Shown here: one piece after another, positions 1-8,406 of the stretch | How the letters are laid out: each line of letters opens with the position of its first letter | Numbering within the stretch: the stretch's first letter is position 1 | From: Marinomonas sp. IMCC 4694 | GTDB lineage: Bacteria; Pseudomonadota; Gammaproteobacteria; Pseudomonadales; Marinomonadaceae | Length of the DNA: 64,000 nucleotides | Assembly (NCBI RefSeq): GCF_008122525.1 | Contig: NZ_VSRV01000001.1 | Span: forward strand, 2,232,001 to 2,296,000 | Direction of reading: 5' to 3' | The notes under the pieces: model-generated | Databases searched by the model: none | What the model saw: the letters and a program-made list of their open reading frames with translations, nothing else | Told to the model about the DNA's origin: nothing | Made by a program: the position numbers and the translations under genes

Positions 1-1
1 G

Positions 2-808
2 GCAGGCGCATTGCTCTATATTGGAGCGCAAGGTAACGCCTGGTATGGTGCCATAATGCTGTTTGTTATGGCATTGGGTATGGGTATTCCGCTGCTAATC
101 GTCGGTTTGTTTGGTCCCAAAATCTTACCCAAAAATGGTGAGTGGTTACAGGACATCAAAGTCATTATGGGCTTTAGCTTACTGGCGATGGCAGTTTGGC
201 TGGCCACGCGCTGGTTGCCTTTTTATACTCATCTTTACCTTTGGGGAACACTTGCTGTTTCGGCAAGTGGTTACTTTTTCCATCGCAATAGTCATATTCC
301 ATCGCACCCTGTTCGCTGGTTCCTTGCGTTAATGTTGTTAATCATAGGAATCATGGAGATCCTAGGTGGTGCAACAGGAAGTCATCGCCCTTTGGCGCCT
401 TTAAAACACTTAACCGATAACAACGCCTCTACGGTAGAAAGTGCGAACCTTTTTGATGAGACAATTACCCGCTTAGAAGAGCTCGATGCCATTATTGCCA
501 AACAGGACGGTCGACCCATTGTTCTTGACCTGTACGCCGACTGGTGCGTTAGCTGCAAAGTGATTGAAGACATGTTTTTGTCGCCCGAAATAAGGCCCAA
601 AATGCACAAAATCCAGCTAATCAGAGTCGATGTCACGAATAATTCACCAGACAACAAAGCGCTAATGAAAAAATTCAATCTGTTTGGCCCGCCATCCTTA
701 GTATTTTTAGACAAACAAGGAAAAGAGCGCACCACTTTGACGATCATGGGTCAGCCAAGTAAAACCTTGTTAAATCAACGCATAGAGACCATTCTTAGCC
801 TAGACTAG
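2..808 (+). CDS. dsbD: Thiol:disulfide interchange protein DsbD, C-terminal part (5' truncated by window edge)
   Basis: DsbD carries electrons from cytoplasmic thioredoxin across the inner membrane to periplasmic disulfide isomerase and cytochrome c maturation partners. The frame is open to the left edge (codons from base 2), so the N-terminal periplasmic domain and the first membrane helices lie outside the window. Visible are the last hydrophobic helices, up to about base 380, followed by a soluble thioredoxin-like domain with the redox motif WCVSCK (bases about 542-559). The stop is at 808, followed by a 238-bp gap before accB. The combination of polytopic membrane region and C-terminal thioredoxin fold is typical of DsbD; a shorter CcdA-like protein would lack that domain. 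Confidence 0.93.
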   Translation, partial: AGALLYIGAQGNAWYGAIMLFVMALGMGIPLLIVGLFGPKILPKNGEWLQDIKVIMGFSLLAMAVWLATRWLPFYTHLYLWGTLAVSASGYFFHRNSHIPSHPVRWFLALMLLIIGIMEILGGATGSHRPLAPLKHLTDNNASTVESANLFDETITRLEELDAIIAKQDGRPIVLDLYADWCVSCKVIEDMFLSPEIRPKMHKIQLIRVDVTNNSPDNKALMKKFNLFGPPSLVFLDKQGKERTTLTIMGQPSKTLLNQRIETILSLD

Positions 809-961
809 AGCACGGAAGATAGGGTGTTTACTAATGATCAAAATATCATCAGGCTAAACATTTTTCGGTTTTTTTGCTGCATAACTGGACAATATCACGC
901 TTTTTATCGATAATTTCACGTTAAATGCTTTTGTAACTTATACCCTCGTAAAAAAGCAGTC

Positions 962-992
962 TTTACATAAAAAAGCATACAGAATCTATAAT
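962..992 (+). promoter_or_regulatory. Candidate sigma-70 promoter for accB-accC
   Basis: TTTACA (962-967) and a perfect TATAAT (987-992) precede accB by about 55 bp. The 19-bp spacer is longer than ideal; reading the -35 as TTACAT gives 18. No other strong candidate is seen in the 809-1046 gap. Inferred from consensus only. Confidence 0.45.
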
Positions 993-1046
993 AGTCAGTG
1001 ACCAAAGTATTCACTGGGCCACCAACACAGACAGAAGAGAGTAATC

Positions 1047-1487
1047 ATGGACATTCGTAAAATCAAAAAACTAATCGAGCTTTTAGAAGAATCTAACGTC
1101 TACGAAATTGAAATCAAAGAAGGTGAAGAAGCGGTTCGTATTAGTCGTGGTGGTGCACCGGTTCATGCACCTATGATGGCGGCTCCCATGATGGCCGCTC
1201 CAGCTGCAGCTCCAACACCTACCGCCGCGCCAGAAGCGCCTACCGCCATTGCGGGTCATTGTGTCAATTCTCCTATGGTGGGTACTTACTACAAATCTTC
1301 TGCTCCAGGTGCAAAACCTTTTATAGAAGTGGGTCAAAAAGTGAACATCGGTGATACCATCTGCATCGTTGAAGCCATGAAAATGATGAACCAAATTGAA
1401 GCCGATAAATCTGGCACCATTGGTGCGATTCTTGTTGAAGACGGCGAGCCCGTTGAATTTGACCAACCCATGATTACTATTCTTTAA
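1047..1487 (+). CDS. accB: Biotin carboxyl carrier protein of acetyl-CoA carboxylase (BCCP)
   Basis: AccB carries the biotin that is carboxylated by AccC and then donates CO2 to acetyl-CoA, the first committed step of fatty acid synthesis. The 146-residue protein has the usual layout: an N-terminal helical segment, an Ala/Pro/Met-rich flexible linker (about residues 36-66) and a C-terminal biotinyl domain. The biotin site EAMKMMN is at residues 109-115, with Lys112 the modified residue. The start ATG has a purine-rich AGAAGAGAG just upstream. accC follows after 20 bp, so the two are surely cotranscribed. In many gammaproteobacteria aroQ lies upstream of accB; here dsbD is the immediate neighbour. 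Confidence 0.97.
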   Translation: MDIRKIKKLIELLEESNVYEIEIKEGEEAVRISRGGAPVHAPMMAAPMMAAPAAAPTPTAAPEAPTAIAGHCVNSPMVGTYYKSSAPGAKPFIEVGQKVNIGDTICIVEAMKMMNQIEADKSGTIGAILVEDGEPVEFDQPMITIL

Positions 1488-1507
1488 TTTAACGCAAAGG
1501 TTTCATC

Positions 1508-2848
1508 ATGCTAGACAAAGTATTGATTGCTAACCGAGGCGAAATCGCGCTGCGCATTTTACGCGCGTGCAAAGAACTCGGGATCAAAACCGTTGCGGTT
1601 CATTCTAAAGTTGACCGTGACTTATTACATGTACGCCTTGCAGACGAATCCATCTGCATTGGGCCCAATCCATCGGCACAGAGCTATTTAAACATTCCAG
1701 CGATCATCAGCGCGGCTGAATTAACCGATACCTCTGCCATTCATCCAGGGTATGGATTTTTAGCGGAAAATGCCGATTTTGCAGAGCAAGTAGAGCGTTC
1801 TGGCTTTACATTCATTGGTCCAAAAGCCGAAACCATTCGTCTAATGGGCGACAAGGTGTCTGCCATCAAAGCGATGAAAGCGGCTGGCGTGCCAACGGTT
1901 CCGGGATCAAATGGCCCTGTACCTTCCGACCCTGAAGAATGCCTTCGTGTTGCCAATGACATTGGCTTTCCAGTGATCATAAAAGCCGCCGCTGGTGGGG
2001 GTGGTCGCGGTATGCGAGTGGTTCACAATGAAGGCAGCCTACTAAAGTCTATCAGCATCACTCAATCTGAAGCGGGTTCTTACTTTGGCGACAGCACGGT
2101 TTACATGGAGAAATTTCTTCAAAACCCTCGTCATGTTGAAGTGCAAGTGCTCGCTGACGGTCAAGGAAATGCCGTTCATTTATACGACCGAGATTGCTCA
2201 TTGCAACGTCGTCACCAAAAGGTATTGGAAGAAGCTCCTGCACCAATGCTCAATGAAGAGTCACGTCAAGCGTGTCTTAAAGCCTGTGTCGATGCCTGCA
2301 TTAAGATCAACTACCGTGGCGCGGGTACCTTCGAGTTCTTATACGAAGATGGCAATTTCTACTTCATTGAAATGAACACTCGCGTTCAAGTAGAGCATCC
2401 AGTTACGGAAATGGTAACCGGCGTGGACATCGTTAAAGAACAGCTTCGCATTGCCAGTGGCCTGAAATTATCTTTTAAACAAGAAGACATTAAACTAAAT
2501 GGGCATGCGGTTGAATCTCGTATCAATGCAGAAGACTCTAAAACCTTCATGCCTTGCCCGGGTAAAGTGGAATATTTCCACGCTCCAGGCGGTATGGGCG
2601 TTCGTGTTGACTCCCATTTGTACAGCGGCTACACAGTGCCACCAACGTATGACTCCATGATTGCTAAAATTATTTGTCATGCTCCTGATCGTACTGCAGC
2701 GCTCAAACGCCTTTCTGGCGCATTAGACGAAACCTTCATTGACGGCATCAAAACGAATATTGCTTTGCAAAAAGACCTTGTCAATGACGCCAACTTCATA
2801 GCAGGTGGCGTAAATATCCATTATTTGGAGAAAAAACTCGGCCTTTAA
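1508..2848 (+). CDS. accC: Acetyl-CoA carboxylase, biotin carboxylase subunit
   Basis: AccC uses ATP and bicarbonate to carboxylate the biotin on AccB. Its 446 residues are about the size of the E. coli enzyme. It opens with the biotin carboxylase N-terminal signature KVLIANRGEIA. The ATP-grasp glycine-rich loop GGGGRGMRVV falls around residues 163-172 and the metal/bicarbonate signature EMNTRVQVEHPVTE around 288-300. The C-terminal biotin carboxylase domain is complete. It is the second gene of accB-accC. A hairpin lies 14 bp after the stop and probably ends the operon. Confidence 0.97.
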   Translation: MLDKVLIANRGEIALRILRACKELGIKTVAVHSKVDRDLLHVRLADESICIGPNPSAQSYLNIPAIISAAELTDTSAIHPGYGFLAENADFAEQVERSGFTFIGPKAETIRLMGDKVSAIKAMKAAGVPTVPGSNGPVPSDPEECLRVANDIGFPVIIKAAAGGGGRGMRVVHNEGSLLKSISITQSEAGSYFGDSTVYMEKFLQNPRHVEVQVLADGQGNAVHLYDRDCSLQRRHQKVLEEAPAPMLNEESRQACLKACVDACIKINYRGAGTFEFLYEDGNFYFIEMNTRVQVEHPVTEMVTGVDIVKEQLRIASGLKLSFKQEDIKLNGHAVESRINAEDSKTFMPCPGKVEYFHAPGGMGVRVDSHLYSGYTVPPTYDSMIAKIICHAPDRTAALKRLSGALDETFIDGIKTNIALQKDLVNDANFIAGGVNIHYLEKKLGL

Positions 2849-2861
2849 CCGCTGAAGTTTT

Positions 2862-2892
2862 GCCCTTAGTGATCCAACAAATCACTGAGGGC
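2862..2892 (+). terminator. Hairpin downstream of accC, probable terminator
   Basis: Inverted repeat GCCCTTAGTGAT (2862-2873) and ATCACTGAGGGC (2881-2892) with a 7-nt loop and one G-U pair. It is followed only by AATGATTTT, so the U-tract is weak. It may end accBC or only attenuate read-through into prmA. Confidence 0.55.
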
Positions 2893-2966
2893 AATGATTT
2901 TCCTCTCGCCTCATGCTCCAAGCTTCGTTATTCTATTTTTGTTTGTTTATTGTTGGACTTCACTTT

Positions 2967-3857
2967 ATGCCTTGGCTTCAAATTCGTATTCACACCACCC
3001 CTGACCATGTTCCCGCCTTTGAGGACACGCTTCTTGATTGTGGTGCCTTGGTTGTTACCTTTGAAGACGTTCATGATGACCCAGTCTATGAACCAGAATT
3101 AAATACGACACCGTTGTGGAAAAACACCAAAATAACAGGCTTGTTTGAAGCCGATGCTGATGTAGAAAATATACGCCCTGTGATTGAGCATAAAGCACAA
3201 TCTATTGGCGAAATAGACATCGACATGAAAATTGAAATACTCGAAGATAAAGACTGGGAACGAGAATGGATGGACAGCTACCATCCCATCCAATTTGGCG
3301 AACGCCTTTGGGTTTGTCCAAGCTGGCGCGAAGTACCCGATGAAAACGCCATTACCTTAATGCTTGACCCAGGTCTTGCTTTCGGCACAGGTACACACCC
3401 AACAACGGCACTTTGCCTTCAGTGGCTAGACAGCATTGATTGCGAAGGTAAAACCATCATCGATTACGGTTGTGGCTCTGGTATTCTTGGTATTGCTGGT
3501 TTATTACTTGGCGCAACCAACATGGTGGGTATCGACATTGACCCTCAGGCCGTCCAAGCGACACAAGCCAATGCGGAACGCAACAAGATCGACCCAAGCC
3601 GATTAGACGTTAAATTGCCACCTTACGAATCTGACTTGCAGGCCGACATCGTAGTGGCTAACATTCTGGCCGGCCCATTGGCACATTTGGCGCCGACCCT
3701 TTCAGCCTTAGTTAAAAAAGAAGGTCAATTGGCGCTTTCCGGCATACTCGCCAACCAAGCCCAAGAAGTAATTGAGGCGTATCAAGAGTGGTTCACTATT
3801 GACTCTATTACAGAAAAAGAAGAATGGGTACGCATTGTCGGAACCAAACACGCATAA
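2967..3857 (+). CDS. prmA: Ribosomal protein L11 methyltransferase
   Basis: PrmA trimethylates ribosomal protein L11 using S-adenosylmethionine. I place the start at the ATG giving MPWLQIRIHTT, which matches the family N-terminus (E. coli MPWIQLKLNTT) and gives 296 residues. An in-frame ATG 54 bp upstream would add 18 hydrophobic residues with no family counterpart. An N-terminal substrate-binding domain is followed by LAFGTGTHPTT and the SAM-binding motif DYGCGSGILG (about residues 166-175), then GIDIDPQAV and VANILAGPL. The ribosome-binding site is weak. The next gene starts 36 bp later. Confidence 0.95.
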   Translation: MPWLQIRIHTTPDHVPAFEDTLLDCGALVVTFEDVHDDPVYEPELNTTPLWKNTKITGLFEADADVENIRPVIEHKAQSIGEIDIDMKIEILEDKDWEREWMDSYHPIQFGERLWVCPSWREVPDENAITLMLDPGLAFGTGTHPTTALCLQWLDSIDCEGKTIIDYGCGSGILGIAGLLLGATNMVGIDIDPQAVQATQANAERNKIDPSRLDVKLPPYESDLQADIVVANILAGPLAHLAPTLSALVKKEGQLALSGILANQAQEVIEAYQEWFTIDSITEKEEWVRIVGTKHA

Positions 3858-3893
3858 TCCATTCATACCGTTTAAATAGGAAATTACGACTCC

Positions 3894-5180
3894 ATGGCCA
3901 ATAGCTTAATCACCCGTTGCCCTAAATGTTCAACGGCATTTCGTGTAAGCGATGACGTATTAAGCATGGCCAAGGGTAAAGTCCGATGCGGCCAGTGCTT
4001 TCACATCTTTGACGCCAGCACACCCACAACTCACAACAAAGTCCAACCTGACACCAACCGTTCAACACAAACGGAACCCTTAGCAAAAACCGCCAGTGAC
4101 AGTGCAATAAAAGCCGTTGAACCAAACACCGGCGAAGAGGACATAAACCCCGACTGGCTAGACACACTTTTAGACGACGAGGAAACCCAAGCATCGAACA
4201 AGGCCAAGCAGAATGCAACGCCCGAACTCGCCCCGAAAAACACTGACATCCACGCAAGCAAAGCTGAAGACAACACCCATTCGGAAGAATCTTATCGTTA
4301 CAAAGAAACGTCGCCGCCAAGCTCAGCCAACACCTTTCCTGTAGAAGAACCTTCAAAAGCGCCCTCTGCTGAGAAAAAGCAAAACGAACCTGCGCCATGG
4401 GAAGTGGAACTGGCCGAAGTAGAAGCCGCTCTTAAAGCGGCACCCGCCGATCCCCAGGTGAGCCAACACAATACAGCTCCCCCCCCTCGTGCAAGCGCAC
4501 GCAAAGTAAAAACGGCCGTGATAGAAGAGCCCGATTACATGACCGCTTTGCACTCTTTAGCACAAACCGCCGCCGAACAAACGCACCCCTCTGATCTTCA
4601 AGCTCAACACTCTATCTTAGATCAACTGTCTGCACAGCAAAGCTTAGGACCCTTGCTGGACGAAAGCACCGAACAACCCAATGAGAAAAAAACACACTCC
4701 TGGCTGTGGTTGTTTGCCTCCATGCTAGGGCTGAGCGTACTGTTAGCGCAAGTGACCACTCAGTACTTCGAGGAAGGCAGTCGGTCTTCAAACTTTAGAG
4801 CTCTTTATCAAACCATTTGCTCTTACTCTGGCTGTGTATTACCCACATTTGAAGACGTTAGTGCTGTTTCCATACAGCATGTACGCATACAAAGTCACCC
4901 CTCTATTGAAAACGCCCTACTGGTCAATGCCATCATCACCAATACTAGTGCTTTCTCTCAACCTATGCCTAAAATAGCACTTGAATTTTTTGATCTAAAT
5001 GGACTCCCCGTAGCCGCTAGGTTATTTGCACCCAGCGACTATTTACACAAAGACTTCCTAGACATTACCTATATGCCACCGAATACACCGATACATTTGG
5101 TCATTCCCATACACGACCCTGGTGCGCGGGCAGTAACTCACCAACTCAAAGCGTTCCCGACAGACACACGTTCCTACTAA
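3894..5180 (+). CDS. Zinc-ribbon (MJ0042-type) and DUF3426 membrane protein
   Basis: The role is unknown, but this gene type sits between prmA and dusB-fis in many gammaproteobacteria. Residues 1-40 form a zinc ribbon with Cys9, Cys12, Cys32 and Cys35 (CPKC and CGQC knuckles). A long low-complexity linker rich in Ala, Glu, Pro, Thr and Lys (about 45-265) follows. One membrane helix lies near residues 268-288 and a C-terminal DUF3426-like domain follows. Topology is inferred as cytoplasmic zinc ribbon and periplasmic C-terminus. ATG at 3894 is preceded by TAGGAAAT. The linker explains the many shadow frames across this gene. Confidence 0.85.
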   Translation: MANSLITRCPKCSTAFRVSDDVLSMAKGKVRCGQCFHIFDASTPTTHNKVQPDTNRSTQTEPLAKTASDSAIKAVEPNTGEEDINPDWLDTLLDDEETQASNKAKQNATPELAPKNTDIHASKAEDNTHSEESYRYKETSPPSSANTFPVEEPSKAPSAEKKQNEPAPWEVELAEVEAALKAAPADPQVSQHNTAPPPRASARKVKTAVIEEPDYMTALHSLAQTAAEQTHPSDLQAQHSILDQLSAQQSLGPLLDESTEQPNEKKTHSWLWLFASMLGLSVLLAQVTTQYFEEGSRSSNFRALYQTICSYSGCVLPTFEDVSAVSIQHVRIQSHPSIENALLVNAIITNTSAFSQPMPKIALEFFDLNGLPVAARLFAPSDYLHKDFLDITYMPPNTPIHLVIPIHDPGARAVTHQLKAFPTDTRSY

Positions 5181-5247
5181 ATTTTGGCACTTTTCACGCT
5201 ATGGCTAAAAAAGCACAAAAAATAGTCAGTATTTAGCCTGTCAAGAC

Positions 5248-5276
5248 TTCAAAAACAACAATTGCCTAGGTATTAT
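5248..5276 (+). promoter_or_regulatory. Candidate promoter of dusB-fis with GC-rich discriminator
   Basis: TTCAAA (5248-5253), a 17-bp spacer and TATTAT (5271-5276). The next bases, CACGCCCGC, form a GC-rich discriminator of the kind that makes promoters sensitive to ppGpp, as is known for E. coli dusB-fis. Consensus-based inference. Confidence 0.5.
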
Positions 5277-5335
5277 TCACGCCCGCTCGACGGTGTCGAC
5301 GATCTTTAACATTCAATCCAGTATTCAGGAACAGC

Positions 5336-6304
5336 ATGGCATTTGCTATTGGTCCGTATTGCGTAGACAAACCGGTTATTCTTGCTCCTATGGCAGGTGT
5401 GACCGATTTGCCTTTTCGCCGCCTTTGCCACGATCAAGGCGCGGGGCTAGTCGTATCCGAAATGGTAACCTCTGATGTGCGACTGTGGAATTCAAGCAAA
5501 AGTCGCCATCGTTTAGTTCACGATGCAGAAGTCTCGCCGAGGTCAGTTCAGATTGCCGGTGGCGACCCTATAATGATGGCAGAAGCCGCTCAGCAAAATG
5601 TTGAGCTTGGCGCGCAAATTATTGATATCAATATGGGTTGCCCTGCCAAAAAAGTCTGCAACAAAGCCGCCGGCTCTGCATTATTAAAAGACGAGGCCTT
5701 AGTTCGTGAAATACTGGAGTCGGTTGTAAACAGTGTGTCTGTTCCTGTGACACTCAAAATCCGTACTGGGTGGAGCGTGGATCAGAAAAACGGTCTTATG
5801 ATTGCAAAAATGGCTGAAGACATAGGCATCAAAGCTTTGGCCGTTCATGGAAGAACTCGCGAGTGTAAATTTCAAGGTACAGCTGAATACGACACGATCG
5901 CCGAAATTAAGCACCATTTGACCATTCCTGTTTTCGCAAATGGGGACATCAAGGACGCGCAGTCGGCGAAATTCGTCAAGGATTATACCCAAGCCGATGG
6001 CGTTATGATTGGTCGCGCGGCACAAGGAAGGCCGTGGATATTTCGTGAAATCAATCACTATTTACACACCAATGAATTGTTACCACCTCCGTCTTTGTCT
6101 GAGGTGAGACAGCTTGTACTAAGCCATGTGAGCGCCTTGCATCAGTTTTATGGTGATTATTTAGGCGTGCGAATCGCTCGCAAACACGTTGGATGGTACC
6201 TGCAAACGTTAGCGGATAACACTCAATTTCGTAGCCTGTTCAACCGTATTGATACTACGCAAGAGCAGCTTGATAAATTGCACGAGTTCTTTGTTTGCCA
6301 ATAG
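5336..6304 (+). CDS. dusB: tRNA-dihydrouridine synthase B
   Basis: An FMN- and NADPH-dependent enzyme that reduces specific uridines in tRNA to dihydrouridine. The 322 residues match E. coli DusB in length. Family motifs in order are APMAGVTDLPFRRLC near the N-terminus, NMGCPAKKVCNKAAGSALL (catalytic Cys, about residues 100-118), AVHGRTRE, FANGDIKD and the FMN-phosphate loop VMIGRAAQGRPW. It is followed by fis, the conserved dusB-fis arrangement, in which dusB shares the strongly regulated fis promoter. Confidence 0.96.
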   Translation: MAFAIGPYCVDKPVILAPMAGVTDLPFRRLCHDQGAGLVVSEMVTSDVRLWNSSKSRHRLVHDAEVSPRSVQIAGGDPIMMAEAAQQNVELGAQIIDINMGCPAKKVCNKAAGSALLKDEALVREILESVVNSVSVPVTLKIRTGWSVDQKNGLMIAKMAEDIGIKALAVHGRTRECKFQGTAEYDTIAEIKHHLTIPVFANGDIKDAQSAKFVKDYTQADGVMIGRAAQGRPWIFREINHYLHTNELLPPPSLSEVRQLVLSHVSALHQFYGDYLGVRIARKHVGWYLQTLADNTQFRSLFNRIDTTQEQLDKLHEFFVCQ

Positions 6305-6422
6305 GCAAACGAACCTTACACTTAATGTAATGGCCATCAACAAAGAAGATCTAGATCGCTCTTCTTAATGACGGTACATGTGCATTAATAAATGGTTAGC
6401 TTTAAAAATAGAAGGTCATTCT

Positions 6423-6701
6423 GTGGTAGAACAAACTCATACTCATACGTTTCAAGCCGCTTCTTCAGAGCAGTCACAACCCTTACGTGACAATGTTGAA
6501 AAAGCCCTACAAAATTACTTCGCTCATCTTGATGGGCAGCCAATTACAGACTTATACCAGTTAGTTTTAGCTGAGGTTGAGGCGCCTTTGCTAGAGTCTG
6601 TCATGAGCTACACAAAGGATAACCAAACCAAAGCATCCACCATTCTTGGGTTAAACCGAGGTACACTTCGCAAGAAGTTGAAGCAATACGGCATGCTATA
6701 A
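6423..6701 (+). CDS. fis: DNA-binding protein Fis (GTG start preferred)
   Basis: Fis is a nucleoid-associated factor that bends DNA and activates rRNA and other growth-linked promoters. The C-terminal half is nearly identical to E. coli Fis, including LYQLVLAEVEAPLL and the helix-turn-helix NRGTLRKKLKQYGM. I prefer GTG at 6423 because GAAGG at 6411-6415 stands 7 nt upstream, and the resulting VVEQTHTHT N-terminus aligns with the E. coli start. That gives 92 residues (E. coli 98). An ATG at 6378 would add 15 residues without a good ribosome-binding site. A strong terminator follows immediately. Confidence 0.93.
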   Translation: MVEQTHTHTFQAASSEQSQPLRDNVEKALQNYFAHLDGQPITDLYQLVLAEVEAPLLESVMSYTKDNQTKASTILGLNRGTLRKKLKQYGML

Positions 6702-6709
6702 GAACCAAG

Positions 6710-6737
6710 AAAAAAGGGCGAATTCGCCCTTTTTTTG
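6710..6737 (+). terminator. Rho-independent terminator after fis
   Basis: AAAAAAGGGCG-AATT-CGCCCTTTTTT: an uninterrupted stem with a 4-nt loop, followed by a T-run. It begins 9 bp after the fis stop. Confidence 0.93.
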
Positions 6738-6787
6738 TTTTAATTTCCCCTTGTTTATTTAGTGTTAAATTCATTACGAGAACCATG

Positions 6788-8365
6788 ATGGCAAATCAAA
6801 ATACTGTAACTCCAATCAAACGAGCGCTTATCAGCGTGTCCGACAAAACAGGCATTGTCGAGTTTGCACGTGAGCTGACCGCTCAAGGCGTTGATATTCT
6901 GTCAACGGGTGGTACTTACCGTCTTTTATTGGACAACAACGTCAAAGCAACGGAAGTATCGGATTACACTGGCTTCCCAGAAATGATGGACGGCCGCGTC
7001 AAAACACTTCATCCAAAAGTTCACGGTGGTATTCTGGGTCGTCGCGATATCGACGGCGCCATCATGAAAGAACATGGCATCGAAGAAATCGACATGGTCA
7101 TCGTGAACCTGTATCCATTTGAAGCAACGATTCAACGTCCGGATTGCGACCTGCCCATGGCCATCGAAAACATCGACATCGGTGGCCCAACCATGGTGCG
7201 CTCCGCAGCGAAGAACCACAAAGACGTGGCCATCGTGGTGTCTCCTGCAAGTTACGACAGCTTGCTAATCTCGTTAAAAGCAGACGGTGGTTTAACGTAC
7301 GAGCAGCGATTTGACCTGGCGGTTCAAGCCTTTGAGCACACAGCCCATTACGACGGTATGATTGCAAATTTCTTAGGTAAAAAAGTGACCGGCGGCAGCG
7401 AAGATTTCGCTCGCACCTTTAACCTGCAATTCAACAAGCAAGAAGAAATGCGCTACGGTGAGAACCCACACCAGAAAGCGGCCTTCTACGTTGAAGCGAA
7501 TCCTAAAGAAGCGTCTATCAGCACCGCAAAACAAATCCAAGGTAAAGCCTTGTCTTACAACAACATTGCCGACACCGATGCCGCGCTTGAGTGTGTGAAA
7601 AGCTTCGATAAACCGGCGTGTGTGATCGTCAAACATGCGAATCCGTGTGGCGTGGCAACAGCAGCAACACAATTTGAAGCGTACGATTTAGCGTTTCAAA
7701 CTGATCCTACATCGGCCTTTGGCGGCATCATTGCTTTTAACCAAGAATTAGACGCGAAGACAGCGCAAGCCATTGTAGACCGTCAGTTTGTTGAAGTAAT
7801 TATTGCGCCAAGCGTCAGTAAAGAAGCCGCCGACATAGTCGCAGCAAAACAAAACGTTCGCGTTCTTGAGTGTGGCCAATGGTCGAAGGACAAGCCCACT
7901 GCCCTGGATTACAAACGTGTCAATGGCGGTTTATTAGTTCAAGACCGTGATGACGGTGTCATTACGCGAAACGACCTTAAAATCGTGTCGAAGCGACAGC
8001 CTAGTGAAGAGGAACTAAAAGACCTATTGTTTGCTTGGAAAGTAGCGAAAATCGTCAAATCTAACGCAATCGTTTACGCGAAAGCGGAGCAAACGATTGG
8101 TGTGGGCGCTGGCCAAATGAGCCGCGTTTACAGTGCTAAAATCGCAGGCATTAAAGCCGCTGACGAAAATCTAGAAGTGGTTGGTTCTGTGATGGCGTCT
8201 GATGCCTTCTTCCCATTCCGTGACGGTATCGATGCGGCCGCACAAGCAGGCATCACGGCGGTAATTCAGCCAGGTGGTTCTATGCGTGATGATGAAGTGA
8301 TCGCTGCCGCTGACGAAGCGGGTATGGCCATGGTCTTTACCGGCATGCGTCACTTTCGCCATTAA
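6788..8365 (+). CDS. purH: Bifunctional AICAR transformylase / IMP cyclohydrolase
   Basis: PurH catalyses the last two steps of IMP synthesis: formylation of AICAR by 10-formyl-THF, then ring closure. The N-terminal MGS-type cyclohydrolase domain begins ALISVSDKTG and contains RVKTLHPKVHGG. The C-terminal transformylase domain has the NPCGVA motif. Length is 525-526 residues (E. coli 529). Two adjacent ATGs (6785 and 6788) are possible; the second is better spaced from the GAG at 6778-6780. purD follows after 41 bp, the classical purHD pair. Confidence 0.97.
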   Translation: MANQNTVTPIKRALISVSDKTGIVEFARELTAQGVDILSTGGTYRLLLDNNVKATEVSDYTGFPEMMDGRVKTLHPKVHGGILGRRDIDGAIMKEHGIEEIDMVIVNLYPFEATIQRPDCDLPMAIENIDIGGPTMVRSAAKNHKDVAIVVSPASYDSLLISLKADGGLTYEQRFDLAVQAFEHTAHYDGMIANFLGKKVTGGSEDFARTFNLQFNKQEEMRYGENPHQKAAFYVEANPKEASISTAKQIQGKALSYNNIADTDAALECVKSFDKPACVIVKHANPCGVATAATQFEAYDLAFQTDPTSAFGGIIAFNQELDAKTAQAIVDRQFVEVIIAPSVSKEAADIVAAKQNVRVLECGQWSKDKPTALDYKRVNGGLLVQDRDDGVITRNDLKIVSKRQPSEEELKDLLFAWKVAKIVKSNAIVYAKAEQTIGVGAGQMSRVYSAKIAGIKAADENLEVVGSVMASDAFFPFRDGIDAAAQAGITAVIQPGGSMRDDEVIAAADEAGMAMVFTGMRHFRH

Positions 8366-8406
8366 TAGATCGTCATATGACATCGCTCTAAAAGGATATA
8401 CAGACA

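Noticed and set aside
2913..2966. Longer PrmA from ATG 2913
   Set aside because: The extra segment is hydrophobic, unlike the cytoplasmic family, and MPWLQ matches the usual start.
3922..4504. Several minus-strand frames of 68-158 codons across the DUF3426 gene
   Set aside because: They arise from the low-complexity linker of the real plus-strand gene and show no start signals.
6378..6422. Longer Fis from ATG 6378
   Set aside because: The extra 15 residues have no counterpart in Fis and no ribosome-binding site; GAAGG fits the GTG at 6423.
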